Source: Tepidicaulis marinus
Lineage (GTDB): Bacteria > Pseudomonadota > Alphaproteobacteria > Parvibaculales > Parvibaculaceae
Length of the DNA stretch: 64,000 nt
Reading direction: 5' to 3'
Assembly (NCBI RefSeq): GCF_000739695.1
Contig: NZ_BBIO01000002.1
Coordinates: forward strand, 124,001 to 188,000
In this document: positions 52,103 to 61,489 of the stretch, piece by piece
Layout: each line of letters opens with the position of its first letter
Numbering within the stretch: the first letter of the stretch is position 1
The notes under the pieces: generated by a model
The model's input: the letters and a program-made list of their open reading frames with translations, nothing else
Told to the model about the DNA's origin: nothing
The model's database searches: none
Program-made: the position numbers and the translations under genes

Positions 52103-53590
52103 CTATTCGATATAAATCTCGACCCGTCTGTTGCCTGCCTCACCGGCCGGCATCGTCTCGTGAAAGACGGGGCTCGACTCGCCCTGGCTCTCGATAAGGA
52201 TGCGGGAGGGATCGATCCCCTGACGGGCAAGCTCGGCAGCCACCGCTTCGGCGCGGCGGGCGGCCACATCGAAATTGGCAAGTTTATGCCGGGCAAGCGG
52301 CAGATCGCTGGTACGCGAGGAGGCATGGCCGACCACGCGGAGCGCCGTGCCATACTGGTCGAGCGCAGCTTTGACCTCGGCCAGATTGGCCCGGTCATCC
52401 GCGCTCAAATCCGTTTTGCCATGGCCGAAATAAACCGTGAAGGGCGCAGCCGAGGGTCCGCCCTGGCTGGTAAAGGCAGCGGCGCCGTCGATGATCTGCG
52501 TGTCGAGCGAGGCGCCGGGGCCGGGCGGCGGCAGCGCATCGAGCGCGTCCATATTCACCGTCACGGGCTCGTCCTCACCGCCGACGACCACGGTGCCGTG
52601 GGTCTGCTGGTAGCGCGAGGAAACGACACCGCCTGCCGCTTCCAGTGCTTCAGGCGAAAGCTGGGGCGCGGAAGAACGCTCGAACTGCGTCGCCGAATAG
52701 GTTTGCGTGCCCGGCTGCGCACTAGGCTGCGTTACAGCGGGTGCCTGACGGTTTGCCAGCGAGGGTGAGGTTGCGTTGGAGACTTCCCCCTCGATCGGCG
52801 CCATTTCGGTGCGCGGATTGGCGGGCGCGCGGGCAGCGGACTGGCTGCCGGGGCGCGGCGGCACGGCTGCGCGGCGCTGAGTCTGAGGTTGCGGCTGAGC
52901 CTGGACCTGCGCAGGCTGCGGCGCGGGCGCGGCAGGCTGAGCGGTTTGCTGAGGCAGCGGCGCGGCCTCCTCGCGGGCGACATCTTCAACCGGTGTGGCG
53001 CGGGCATCGGCGGCGGCTTTCGCGGCCTCTTCCGGCGTCGGCCCGGATTGGGCGGTGCCGTTCAGCGAGCGGCGGCCCCCGCGCGGCGGCGGCGGGATCA
53101 CCCCTGCCGTGTCATTGCCGGCATCGCTGGCATTGGAACGGTCCCCATTCGCGCTTTTCGGCAGCGAGGGCAGCGGCGTCGGTTCGGCAACACGCGGAGC
53201 GGAAGCAGGCGGCTCGGTGCCCCCGCGCAGCACTTCATCCGTATAGCGCGAGCGTTCCCGGTCGGCGGCCAGCCCTTCGGCGATACGCTCACGCTCGGCA
53301 GCCGAGGAAGTATCTTGCGGGCGGTCCGGCACGTCCTGAATTTCCGGGAAATCCGAATCAGTACTGGTTTGCTCGGCGGAAGCGGCAGCCGCGCTCTCGT
53401 CGCCATAAATGATGCCGGGCCGGGCCCATTCGGGCGCCGTCGAACAAGCGGCAAGCAGGCTGGCCATCGCGGCGGCGCTCAGCGCGGCGCGCGCCGTGCG
53501 GCCAAAGCGCTGCGTCATGCCGGGGTATCCGCCCCGATTATCCGCGCCGTCCTTGCTCGAAAGCATAAACCCGGTGTTCCGAAGGGCCAT
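52103..53590 (-). CDS. OmpA-family outer-membrane lipoprotein
   Basis: A 495-residue protein. A lipobox-like LLAAC lies at about residues 45-49 after a hydrophobic segment, so a lipoprotein is likely although the n-region is unusually long. The middle ~280 residues are low-complexity, rich in Pro, Ala, Gln and Arg. The C-terminal ~110 residues are an OmpA peptidoglycan-binding domain (VYFGHGKTDLSADDRANL ... NRRVEIYIE). The start at 53590 has AAAGGAG seven bases upstream; an ATG at 53518 would give a shorter, more normal leader. It resembles a peptidoglycan-associated anchor. Confidence 0.8.
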   Translation of the reverse strand: MALRNTGFMLSSKDGADNRGGYPGMTQRFGRTARAALSAAAMASLLAACSTAPEWARPGIIYGDESAAAASAEQTSTDSDFPEIQDVPDRPQDTSSAAERERIAEGLAADRERSRYTDEVLRGGTEPPASAPRVAEPTPLPSLPKSANGDRSNASDAGNDTAGVIPPPPRGGRRSLNGTAQSGPTPEEAAKAAADARATPVEDVAREEAAPLPQQTAQPAAPAPQPAQVQAQPQPQTQRRAAVPPRPGSQSAARAPANPRTEMAPIEGEVSNATSPSLANRQAPAVTQPSAQPGTQTYSATQFERSSAPQLSPEALEAAGGVVSSRYQQTHGTVVVGGEDEPVTVNMDALDALPPPGPGASLDTQIIDGAAAFTSQGGPSAAPFTVYFGHGKTDLSADDRANLAEVKAALDQYGTALRVVGHASSRTSDLPLARHKLANFDVAARRAEAVAAELARQGIDPSRILIESQGESSPVFHETMPAGEAGNRRVEIYIE

Positions 53591-53793
53591 TAATCGCTCC
53601 TTTACAGGCGGCTACTGCCCGTGCCATTTCCTGAGACAAAGATGCCGGTCCAGTCCCTTTGAGTAAAGAGTTCCCCCCAAACCGGCCAACTCAAGGGTAT
53701 AGTATACAGCGTTTCCGAATTGCTAGGCCTGAGTTTGTTTATCTGGCTGAAATTCTTCGGAAACCGGCCGCAGAGAAGTAACCCGGGTAGAGA

Positions 53794-55662
53794 ATGCAAA
53801 GCCGTAACGGCAAAGACCGCCGCCCTCACGACGCCAAACAGGGCAAAGACGCCGGAAAAGGCCCGGGAAAGTCCCCAGGATATCCTGAGGGCGAGTCAGC
53901 GGGCAATCCGCAGAATTTGGGCGAAAACCTGCTCAAAGCCGCCATCGACTTCATGGAGCTTATGGCCGAGCGCGGGCGCACCGAGGACGGCAAGCCGCCC
54001 CAATCGGTGATGGATATCCTAGGTCCCGCGAGCGCTGCCCTTGCCGAAGCCTTCAAAAGCTACACGGTGGAAACCGCCCGCTGGGCCATCGCCGAAGAGC
54101 AACTACGTCATGACTTCTCCGATGTCAGCGAATACGCCCTCAAGCGTATGGTGGGCCTCGCAGATACCCCGCTGATCGACACCTCCAAAGACAAGCGCTT
54201 CCGCCACCCCGCCTGGCGGGAAACCCCGCTTTTCGACATTCTGGCGCAAAGCTATCTGCTCTTTTCGCAATGGTTCATCAGCGTGGTGGACGCGGCGGAA
54301 GGCCTGAACCCGCACCGCCACGACATTGCCCGTTTCTATGCGCGCCAGATTGTGGATGCGCTTTCGCCGTCCAATTTTCTTTTCACAAACCCTGAAGTCT
54401 TGCGCGCAACTGTCGAGACCAACGGCAAAAATCTGGTTGATGGGCTGCAGAATCTGCGCGCCGATTTCGCCAACGGCAATTGGCGGCTGACCCAGACGGA
54501 TATGGACGCCTTCGAGATCGGGCGGAACATCGCCACGACCCCCGGCAAGGTCGTCTATCAGAACGACCTGATGCAGCTCATCCAATATGATCCGGCGACC
54601 GAGGAGGTGCATCAGCGCCCGCTCGTCATCGTGCCGCCCTGGATCAACAAGTATTACATCCTCGATCTGACGGAAGAAAAATCCTTCATTAAATGGGCCA
54701 TATCAAAGGGTTACACGGTTTTCGTCATTAGTTGGGTAAACCCCGACAAAAGCCTCTCCCACAAAACTTTCGAGGACTATATGCGCGAGGGCATTCTCGA
54801 AGCCCTCGATGCCGTGGAAAAAGCGACGGGCGAGCGCGACGTCAATATGATCGGCTATTGCATCGGCGGCACGCTGCTCTCCGCCACACTGGCCTATATG
54901 GCCGCGAAGAAAGACAAGCGCGTCAAATCCGCGACCTTCTTCGCCACGCAGACGGATTTCACTGAAGCGGGCGATCTGAAAGTCTTTATCGACGAAACCC
55001 AGATAGACACCGTCAACAACCTGATGGGCGAGCGCGGCGGCATCCTGCCTGCCTCCGTCATGGCGCATACGTTCAACCTGCTGCGCCCCAACGATCTCAT
55101 CTGGAACTATGTGGTCGGCAATTATCTGATGGGCCGCACCCCGCAGCCCTTTGATCTTCTGTTCTGGAATGCGGATGCCACCCGCATGCCCCAGAAGATG
55201 CATCTTTTCTATTTGAGCGAGTGCTACCTGAAAAACGGCCTGGCCGAGGGCAGCATGGAGCTTGGCGGGGAAAAACTCGACCTTTCCAAGGTCACCTGCC
55301 CCGTCTATCTGCAATCGAGCCGGGGCGACCACATCGCGCCCTACAAATCGGTCTATAAGTCCGTGCATCTTTTCGGCGGCAAAGTGACCTTCACTCTGGC
55401 CGGTTCCGGCCATATTGCCGGCGTGATCAACCCGCCCGCCGCCAAGAAGTATCAATATTGGGCCAATGCCGAGCTGCCGGAAACGGCAGATGAATGGCTC
55501 GCGGGCGCGACCGAGCACAAAGGCTCCTGGTGGCCGGACTGGGAACGCTGGCTGCGCAAGAAATCCGGCAAGAAGGTTCCCGCCCGCATTCCCGGCGACG
55601 GGGCACTCAAGGTCATCGAGGAGGCGCCCGGCTCTTATGTCCGGGTTCACGCCAAGGATTAA
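53794..55662 (+). CDS. phaC: Class I poly(3-hydroxyalkanoate) synthase
   Basis: A 622-residue PhaC. The lipase-like box is GYCIGG with the nucleophile cysteine at residue 356; the catalytic aspartate is in RGDHIAPYKSVY and the histidine in GSGHIAGVINPP. PWINKYYILDL and the N-terminal PhaC_N domain are typical. A Lys/Gly/Pro-rich N-terminal extension of ~45 residues precedes the domain. It polymerises hydroxyacyl-CoA into PHA granules. No phaA/phaB or phasin is adjacent. Confidence 0.93.
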   Translation: MQSRNGKDRRPHDAKQGKDAGKGPGKSPGYPEGESAGNPQNLGENLLKAAIDFMELMAERGRTEDGKPPQSVMDILGPASAALAEAFKSYTVETARWAIAEEQLRHDFSDVSEYALKRMVGLADTPLIDTSKDKRFRHPAWRETPLFDILAQSYLLFSQWFISVVDAAEGLNPHRHDIARFYARQIVDALSPSNFLFTNPEVLRATVETNGKNLVDGLQNLRADFANGNWRLTQTDMDAFEIGRNIATTPGKVVYQNDLMQLIQYDPATEEVHQRPLVIVPPWINKYYILDLTEEKSFIKWAISKGYTVFVISWVNPDKSLSHKTFEDYMREGILEALDAVEKATGERDVNMIGYCIGGTLLSATLAYMAAKKDKRVKSATFFATQTDFTEAGDLKVFIDETQIDTVNNLMGERGGILPASVMAHTFNLLRPNDLIWNYVVGNYLMGRTPQPFDLLFWNADATRMPQKMHLFYLSECYLKNGLAEGSMELGGEKLDLSKVTCPVYLQSSRGDHIAPYKSVYKSVHLFGGKVTFTLAGSGHIAGVINPPAAKKYQYWANAELPETADEWLAGATEHKGSWWPDWERWLRKKSGKKVPARIPGDGALKVIEEAPGSYVRVHAKD

Positions 55663-55776
55663 GGCCCTGCCCCCACATTCTGCAGGGCGATAAGCGGATT
55701 ATCCCTCTAGGGCCGTTTAGCCCCTCCCCCTAATCTCCACGGGCCACATGCTACCGGCTGGAAATGGGAGACAGTT

Positions 55777-56616
55777 CTGGATACCGGCATTCTCTTGGTC
55801 GTCCTGGCGACCGCGCTCATGCATGCAAGCTGGAACGCCATGGTGCGCGCATCGGGCGACAAGCTCGTCTCGCTCGCCAACATGACGGCGCTCTCCGCCC
55901 TGATCGGCCTGCCCCTCATCTTCTTCGTGCCGCTGCCGTCCAGGGAAGTCTGGGGACTGCTCGCCCTCACCACCCTGCTTCACACCGGCTACAAGATCTT
56001 TCTCGTGCGCGCTTATGCCCATGGCGGGCTCGGCCATGTCTATCCGCTCGCCCGCGGCGGCGCGCCGCTTCTGGTGGCGGGCGCAGGCTTCGTGCTTCTG
56101 GGGGAGACCCTGTCCCCCGCCTCCCTTGCCGGTATGCTGCTCGTCACGCTCGGGATCATCTCTCTCGCCTTCCGCAAGAACGGCGGCACGCAGGACGAGA
56201 AGCGCGCTACGCTCTATGCGCTCATCACGGCAGGCTTCATCGCCTCTTACACCACGGTGGACGGTATCGGCGCGCGGCTTGCCGAAACCTCCTTTGCCTA
56301 TGTGGCCTGGCTCTTCGTGCTGGATGGGGCGGCCTTTACGGCGCTGGCGCTCTGGCGGCGCGGACCGGGCGCCGCCTGGAGCCCGGCAACGCTTCTGCGC
56401 CAAGGCCTGCCCGGCGCGCTTCTTCAGGTCGTTGCCTATGCGCTGGTGCTCTGGGCCATGACAAAAGCTCCGCTCGGCCTCGTCTCGGCGGTCCGGGAGA
56501 CAAGCGTCGTCTTTGCCGCGCTCATCTCCTCGCTCATCCTGAAAGAAAAGCTGGGGCCCATGGCAGCGGTCGCCGCCCTTGCCGTGGCCGCCGGGGTCAT
56601 CCTCATCGAAGGCTGA
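55777..56616 (+). CDS. EamA/DMT family transporter
   Basis: A membrane protein of about 280 residues with ten predicted spans in two EamA repeats (ATALMHASWNAMVRASGDK in the first, VRETSVVFAALISSLILKEKLGP in the second). Drug/metabolite transporter superfamily; substrate unknown. The first span needs residues upstream of the TTG at 55795. A CTG at 55777 has GGGAG six bases before it and restores the full helix, so I take CTG as the likely start, with TTG 55795 as the conventional alternative. Confidence 0.8.
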   Translation: MDTGILLVVLATALMHASWNAMVRASGDKLVSLANMTALSALIGLPLIFFVPLPSREVWGLLALTTLLHTGYKIFLVRAYAHGGLGHVYPLARGGAPLLVAGAGFVLLGETLSPASLAGMLLVTLGIISLAFRKNGGTQDEKRATLYALITAGFIASYTTVDGIGARLAETSFAYVAWLFVLDGAAFTALALWRRGPGAAWSPATLLRQGLPGALLQVVAYALVLWAMTKAPLGLVSAVRETSVVFAALISSLILKEKLGPMAAVAALAVAAGVILIEG

Positions 56617-56621
56617 GCGGC

Positions 56622-57569
56622 TTATTCGAGCCCCAATGCCTCGTCCACCCCTGCCATGATGTTGAGGCACTGCACCGCCTGACCCGAGGCACCCTTGCCC
56701 AGATTGTCGAGCTGGGCGACAAGCCGCGCCTGTCCCGTCTTTTCATTGGCAAAAACGAAGAGCTTCATCCGGTTCGTGCCGTTGAGGTCTTCCGGATCGA
56801 GATTGGCAAGGCTGGCGCTTTCCTCCAGCGAGACAACTTCGACGAAATGCGCGCCTTCATAAGCCGCCGACAGCGTTTCATGGATATTGGCCACGCTCGG
56901 CTTGCCCGGCAGCGCCCAGAGCTGCAGCGGCATTTCCACCAGCATGCCCTTGTAATAGCGCCCGACGGCGGGCGAAAAGAGCGGCGGATGCGAAAGGCCC
57001 GTATAGGTCTGCATTTCCGGCACATGCTTATGAGCGATCGTCAGCCCGTAAAGCCGGAAAGGCTGGCAGGAATAGTTCTCGCCCGCTTCATCTTCGAATT
57101 CGGCAATCGTGCCTTTGCCGCCGCCCGAATAACCGGAGACGGCATTGATCGTCACCGGCCAGTCCTTGGGCAGGAGCCCGGCCTCGACGAGCGGCCGGGT
57201 CAGCGCAATCATGCCCGTAGGGTAACAGCCCGGATTGGAAACCCGCTTTGCCCCGGAAATAAGCTGGCGCTGTTCGGGTGCCATTTCCGGAAAGCCATAG
57301 ACCCAATCAGGATCGACCCGGTAAGCGGTGCTCGCATCGATCACGCCCACATCCGGGTTCTCGATCAACGAGACCGCTTCGCGCGAGGCCTCATCCGGCA
57401 GGCAGAGAATGGCGAAATCCGCTTCGTTCAGCTTCTGCGCCCGGGCCTCCCGGTCTTTGCGCCGCTCCGGATCGATCTGCAACAGGTCGATATCCGCGCG
57501 CGCGGCCAGACGCTCACGGATCTGGAGCCCCGTCGTTCCCGCCTCGCCATCGATATAGACCTTGATCAT
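56622..57569 (-). CDS. argC: N-acetyl-gamma-glutamyl-phosphate reductase
   Basis: A 315-residue ArgC of the short (type 2) class. It has the NADP motif GEAGTTGLQIRERL near residue 9, the catalytic cysteine in RVSNPGCYPTGMIAL, and the histidine-bearing HKHVPEMQTYTGL. It reduces N-acetylglutamyl phosphate in arginine biosynthesis. Convergent with the EamA gene, five bases apart. In many alphaproteobacteria argC follows rplM-rpsI; here an MCP gene lies between. Confidence 0.93.
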   Translation of the reverse strand: MIKVYIDGEAGTTGLQIRERLAARADIDLLQIDPERRKDREARAQKLNEADFAILCLPDEASREAVSLIENPDVGVIDASTAYRVDPDWVYGFPEMAPEQRQLISGAKRVSNPGCYPTGMIALTRPLVEAGLLPKDWPVTINAVSGYSGGGKGTIAEFEDEAGENYSCQPFRLYGLTIAHKHVPEMQTYTGLSHPPLFSPAVGRYYKGMLVEMPLQLWALPGKPSVANIHETLSAAYEGAHFVEVVSLEESASLANLDPEDLNGTNRMKLFVFANEKTGQARLVAQLDNLGKGASGQAVQCLNIMAGVDEALGLE

Positions 57570-57756
57570 CCCGGCCTCGCTAAAATAATAAACTCAGTAA
57601 AGAAATGCGTTTCTACAGGAATATTTACCGCAAACTCAAGAACTCGGAAAGCTAGGCACCGCTAGCAATTAATTAAAATTCGAGAACCAAGTCTTAAGAG
57701 TGCCTGTGAATACTGCAGACAAACTCACACACCCTCAACACAGGTGTTCTCCCCCC

Positions 57757-59766
57757 ATGTCGACAAAATCCGCATCCCTGCTCTCCGTTGCTTTCGCAGT
57801 AATGGAGCGCACGTTCAAGAACTTTTCCATTTCCTGGCGCATCGCCGCGCTCGTGGGCTTGGCGCTGGCCGGCCTGACGGCCATTTCCGCAACTTATTTC
57901 GCCGGCAACGCCGTTCTCAATGCAGCCGAAGACCGGCGCTGGGAAGCGGAAAAGTTGCTTGCTCATGTCAGTGACATTGAAAGCGGCGCGCTGCGCATGC
58001 GCCGCCGCGAGAAGGATTTCCTTTTGCGGATGGATGAAAGCTATCTGGCAAAATACGAGAAAGATGCCGAACAGGTAGCGGCAGCGCTCACGCAAGTTCA
58101 GGGTCTGGAAATCGCAAGCGAGCTTCAAGCACCGCTCGCCAAGCTGCGCGAGACCCTGCCCGCACACCGCACAAAGATGGCCGAGGTCGGCGCGCTTTAT
58201 AAAGAAGTCGGTCTTACCGAAGAGCTGGGCCTCAGCGGCACACTACGCAAGGCCGTGCATGAGGTGGAAGAAAAACTCGACGCCGCCAATCTCGACGCGC
58301 TCACCGTCAAAATGCTGATGATGCGCCGCCATGAGAAAGACTTCATGCTGCGCGGCGATGATAAATATATCGGCCGGGTCGATGAACGGCGCAAAGAGTT
58401 CGACAGCCTTATTCAAAGCTCTTCTCTCTTTCCTGCTGAGCGCAAACGCATCAGCGCGCTGATGGACACCTATCAGCAGAACTTCAAAGCCTACGCAGCG
58501 GCGGTGAAAAAAGCCGAAGCCGGCGTTGCCGAGCTTTCCGAAATTTACGCTGTCATGGAGCCGGAATTCGAAGCGCTCTTTGCGCTGGGCCGCGCGCTTT
58601 CCGAAGAAGCGATCGAGGACGGCCACAATGTGCAAAGCACGGTTTCTACATTGATGATTGCCGTGCTGGGCCTGACCGTTCTCGGCGTTGCGCTTTCCAG
58701 CCTCTTCGTTGCCGTTGGCATTTCGCGTCCGATCAACAAGATCACCCGCGCCATGAGCACGCTTGCCGAAGGTGACAAGTCCATCGCCATTCCCGCTCTC
58801 GACCGGGGCGATGAAATCGGCGCCATGGCAAAAGCCATGGAGGTCTTCAAGAAGAACGCCATCGAAGCCGAACGCCTGGCACTCGAACAGGCCGAAGAAC
58901 AGAAGAAACGGGCCGAGCGCGCCGAGGTCATTCAAAAGATCAGCGCGAATTTCGAAGGCTCCGTGAAGCAGGTTCTGGACACGCTTGCAGGTTCCGTCTC
59001 CATCATGCGCTCAAGCTCGGGCGAGCTCACCGCGCTTGCCGGTGAAACGAGCCGCAAGTCGGGCGATGTCACCCATGCCGCAGACGCCGCCGCCGCAAAT
59101 GTGCAGATGGTGGCAAGCGCCACGGAAGAGCTGTCCAGCTCGATCTCGGAAATCTCCCGTCAGGTCAGCTCCACGCGCGATATCTCGGCCAAGGCCATCA
59201 CCCGTGCCGAAAGCGCGGCGGAGACCGTGACACGTCTTTCGGAAGCGGCCCAGCAGATCAACGATGTCGTGACCATGATCAACGACATCGCCAATCAGAC
59301 GAACCTGCTCGCGCTCAACGCCACGATCGAGGCGGCGCGCGCGGGCGAAGCGGGAAAAGGCTTTGCGGTCGTCGCCTCGGAGGTCAAAAGCCTGGCGGGC
59401 CAGACCGCCAAGGCGACCGAAGGCATTACCGGCCAGATCGCCGCGATGCAGGAAGCAACTTCGGCCACCGTCGAGGCGATCCAGCACATCACCGATATCA
59501 TCACCGAAATCGGTCAGGGCACGACGGGCGTTGCCTCCGCCATCGAGGAACAGACCGCCGCCACCCAGGAAATTTCCCGCAACGTGCAGGAAGTCGCCAA
59601 TGGCGTGCAAGGTGTGACGGACAATATGGCGGATGTGAATAACGCAACCCAGGAAACCGGTACCGCCGCGCAGAACGTATCGAGCGCTGCCGAGGACGTG
59701 TCCGGTCAGTCCGCCATTCTGGATACGGAGGTCAAAGACTTCCTCTCCAAACTGGCAGCCGCTTAA
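57757..59766 (+). CDS. Methyl-accepting chemotaxis protein with HBM-type sensor
   Basis: A ~669-residue chemoreceptor. A first membrane span (WRIAALVGLALAGLTAISATY) is followed by a long periplasmic helical domain with two MRR-E-KDFLLR-type signatures (MRRREKDFLLRMDE and MRRHEKDFMLRGDD), typical of the helical bimodular (HBM) sensor. Then come a second span, a HAMP domain (SRPINKITRAM), and the MCP signalling region with the hairpin tip INDIANQTNLLALNATIEAARAGE (split here by memory of the family). Start uncertain: ATG 57757 chosen; GTG 57700 and ATG 57802 also fit and none has a good ribosome-binding site. No che genes are nearby. Confidence 0.87.
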   Translation: MSTKSASLLSVAFAVMERTFKNFSISWRIAALVGLALAGLTAISATYFAGNAVLNAAEDRRWEAEKLLAHVSDIESGALRMRRREKDFLLRMDESYLAKYEKDAEQVAAALTQVQGLEIASELQAPLAKLRETLPAHRTKMAEVGALYKEVGLTEELGLSGTLRKAVHEVEEKLDAANLDALTVKMLMMRRHEKDFMLRGDDKYIGRVDERRKEFDSLIQSSSLFPAERKRISALMDTYQQNFKAYAAAVKKAEAGVAELSEIYAVMEPEFEALFALGRALSEEAIEDGHNVQSTVSTLMIAVLGLTVLGVALSSLFVAVGISRPINKITRAMSTLAEGDKSIAIPALDRGDEIGAMAKAMEVFKKNAIEAERLALEQAEEQKKRAERAEVIQKISANFEGSVKQVLDTLAGSVSIMRSSSGELTALAGETSRKSGDVTHAADAAAANVQMVASATEELSSSISEISRQVSSTRDISAKAITRAESAAETVTRLSEAAQQINDVVTMINDIANQTNLLALNATIEAARAGEAGKGFAVVASEVKSLAGQTAKATEGITGQIAAMQEATSATVEAIQHITDIITEIGQGTTGVASAIEEQTAATQEISRNVQEVANGVQGVTDNMADVNNATQETGTAAQNVSSAAEDVSGQSAILDTEVKDFLSKLAAA

Positions 59767-59786
59767 AGCAGGCAGCAGAGAAACAA

Positions 59787-59815
59787 AAAAGGGCGGCCTC
59801 TCGGGCCGCCCTTTT
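59787..59815. terminator. Bidirectional rho-independent terminator
   Basis: A perfect stem AAAAGGGCGGCC (59787-59798) with GGCCGCCCTTTT (59804-59815) around a five-base loop. T-runs follow on both strands, so it ends the chemoreceptor transcript on the plus strand and the rplM-rpsI transcript on the minus strand. Confidence 0.93.
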
Positions 59816-59835
59816 CGTATCCGGTAGTGGCGCGC

Positions 59836-60324
59836 TTAACGCTTGGAGAACTGGAAGCTCCGGCGGGCTTTCGCGCGGCCGTATTTCTTACGTTCCACAA
59901 CGCGGCTGTCGCGGGTGAGGAAGCCATGCTTCTTCAGGACAGCACGCAGGCCCGGCTCGTAATAGGTCAGCGCGCGGGAAAGACCGTGGCGGATCGCCCC
60001 GGCCTGGCCCGACAGGCCGCCGCCAGTCACGGTCGCCATGATGTCGAACTGGTTTTCGCGGCCGGCCACAGTGAGCGGCTGGTTGATCACCATACGCAGC
60101 ACGGGACGGGCGAAATAGCGCTCGAATTCCTTGCCGTTGATGACGATGCGGCCGGAGCCCGGTTTCACCCACACACGGGCGATGGCGTCTTTCCGGCGGC
60201 CCGTGGCGTAGGAACGGCCCTGGGCGTCGATCTTCGGCTCGGCCTGAACGGCAGCTTCGGCGGCAGCGCCGTCATTGCCCAGCGCGCCTTTGAGATCCTC
60301 AAGAGTGGTGCGTTCTTCTGTCAT
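59836..60324 (-). CDS. rpsI: 30S ribosomal protein S9
   Basis: A 162-residue S9 with the alphaproteobacterial acidic N-terminal extension (about 35 residues). The core begins [20 protein letters not shown] and ends with the basic tail [17 protein letters not shown] that reaches the ribosomal P site. It is three bases after rplM, the usual operon partner. Confidence 0.97.
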   Translation of the reverse strand: MTEERTTLEDLKGALGNDGAAAEAAVQAEPKIDAQGRSYATGRRKDAIARVWVKPGSGRIVINGKEFERYFARPVLRMVINQPLTVAGRENQFDIMATVTGGGLSGQAGAIRHGLSRALTYYEPGLRAVLKKHGFLTRDSRVVERKKYGRAKARRSFQFSKR

Positions 60325-60327
60325 AGC

Positions 60328-60792
60328 TTACGCACTCCGCGTGTTCTTGGGGTTGAGGGAAGCGATGTCGAGCTTCGCGGGCTTTTGAGCCTCATGCGGG
60401 TGCTCGGAACCGCCATAGACATGCAGGTTGGAGAACTGCCGGCGCGAGAGCGGGCCGCCCGGAAGCATGCGCTTCACGGCAAGCTCGATCACCCGGTTCG
60501 GGTGGTCGCCGCCCAGAACTTTTTCCGGCGTGGTTTCCTTGATACCGCCGGGGTGGCCCGTGTGGCGGTAATACACCTTGTCCGTCAGTTTGCGGCCCGT
60601 CAGAGCCACTTTGTCGGCATTGATGACAATCACGTTGTCGCCGCAGTCGATATGCGGGGTGAAGGTCGGCTTGTGTTTGCCGCGCAGACGCATCGCGATG
60701 ATGGACGCCAAACGCCCAAGCACCAGCCCTTCGGCGTCGATAAGCACCCAGTTTTTCTCGACTTCTGCGGTTTTGGCTGAATAGGTCTTCAT
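60328..60792 (-). CDS. rplM: 50S ribosomal protein L13
   Basis: A 154-residue L13 with [20 protein letters not shown] at the start and the family signature [18 protein letters not shown]. The ATG at 60792 has GGGA six bases upstream; a TTG two codons earlier is possible but unnecessary. It is first in the rplM-rpsI operon, with a promoter about 50 bases upstream. Confidence 0.96.
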   Translation of the reverse strand: MKTYSAKTAEVEKNWVLIDAEGLVLGRLASIIAMRLRGKHKPTFTPHIDCGDNVIVINADKVALTGRKLTDKVYYRHTGHPGGIKETTPEKVLGGDHPNRVIELAVKRMLPGGPLSRRQFSNLHVYGGSEHPHEAQKPAKLDIASLNPKNTRSA

Positions 60793-60847
60793 GCTCAATC
60801 CCAGTCAAATCGCTTCAAGCAGGGGCATCATGCCCCGTTTGAGCCGC

Positions 60848-60876
60848 TTTTTATGGGAGGCGGGCCGGACAGTCAA
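60848..60876 (-). promoter_or_regulatory. Predicted sigma-70 promoter of rplM-rpsI
   Basis: On the minus strand TTGACT (60871-60876) and TAAAAA (60848-60853) are 17 bases apart. A start around 60841 would give a leader of about 50 bases that includes the hairpin GGGGC/GCCCC near 60822-60836. Confidence 0.6.
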
Positions 60877-60922
60877 CGGAAATCGGCCTGAAAAAGCACG
60901 TAAATGCAGCAACTTAAAGACA

Positions 60923-60938
60923 CGGTATTATAATACCG
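60923..60938. other. Perfect 16-base palindrome after the thioesterase gene
   Basis: CGGTATTATAATACCG is a perfect palindrome, flanked by a second inverted pair TAAATGC (60901-60907) and GCATTTA (60938-60944). It starts three bases past the stop of the minus-strand thioesterase gene. It may be a weak terminator or an operator; there is only a short T-rich run after it. Confidence 0.45.
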
Positions 60939-60941
60939 CAT

Positions 60942-61388
60942 TTAGGGCTTTTCAGGCGGAATGGAGTAAGTCACCTGAGCATGGGCGGCGGGCCGCCCCT
61001 CCTCGCCCTCCGACCAGATCGTCACATCGCCGACCGCCAGGCGCTGGCCGAGCTTCATGATCCGTGCTTCCGCCAGAAGGTCGCCGGGCGCGGGTTTGCG
61101 CATGAAATTGATGGTGAGATTGGTCGTCACCGCCAGCGCCACCTTGCCGATATGGGCCAGAATGGCGGCATACATGGCATGATCGGCAAGCCCCATCATG
61201 GCTGGGCCGGAAATCGTGCCGCCCGGGCGCAAATTGCGTTCGGCAAAGGAAAGGCGCAGCCGCGCGCGCATCGGCCCGACTTCTTCCGTCCTTGTGCCGC
61301 GCTCGCCCTCCTGCATTTGCGGAAAAACCTCCGCCAAATAGGCATCGACCTCGGCCGCGCTCATGACCGGCTTTGTTGCTCTTGTCAT
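60942..61388 (-). CDS. PaaI-type hotdog thioesterase
   Basis: A 148-residue hotdog-fold protein of the PaaI group. LRPGGTISGPAMMGLADHAMYAA holds the helix with the conserved acidic position, and NLTINFMRKPAPGDLLAEARIMK follows. The usual HGG is replaced by SGP, so catalysis may differ from PaaI. It is divergent from the crotonase-like gene with about 100 bases between, suggesting shared regulation in acyl-CoA metabolism. Confidence 0.8.
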   Translation of the reverse strand: MTRATKPVMSAAEVDAYLAEVFPQMQEGERGTRTEEVGPMRARLRLSFAERNLRPGGTISGPAMMGLADHAMYAAILAHIGKVALAVTTNLTINFMRKPAPGDLLAEARIMKLGQRLAVGDVTIWSEGEEGRPAAHAQVTYSIPPEKP

Positions 61389-61489
61389 TTTTTTTACCCC
61401 TTTTGCCGCTCAGCCCTTTGCACAAACAACACCTGACGCCGGGCCGCGCGGACACTATCATGGCCGAAACGGAAAAAGGGAGACGGGAA

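Noticed and set aside
55664-55688. GCCCTGC/GCAGGGC inverted repeat after phaC as a terminator
   Set aside because: The loop is 11 bases and no T-run follows; too weak to list as a terminator.
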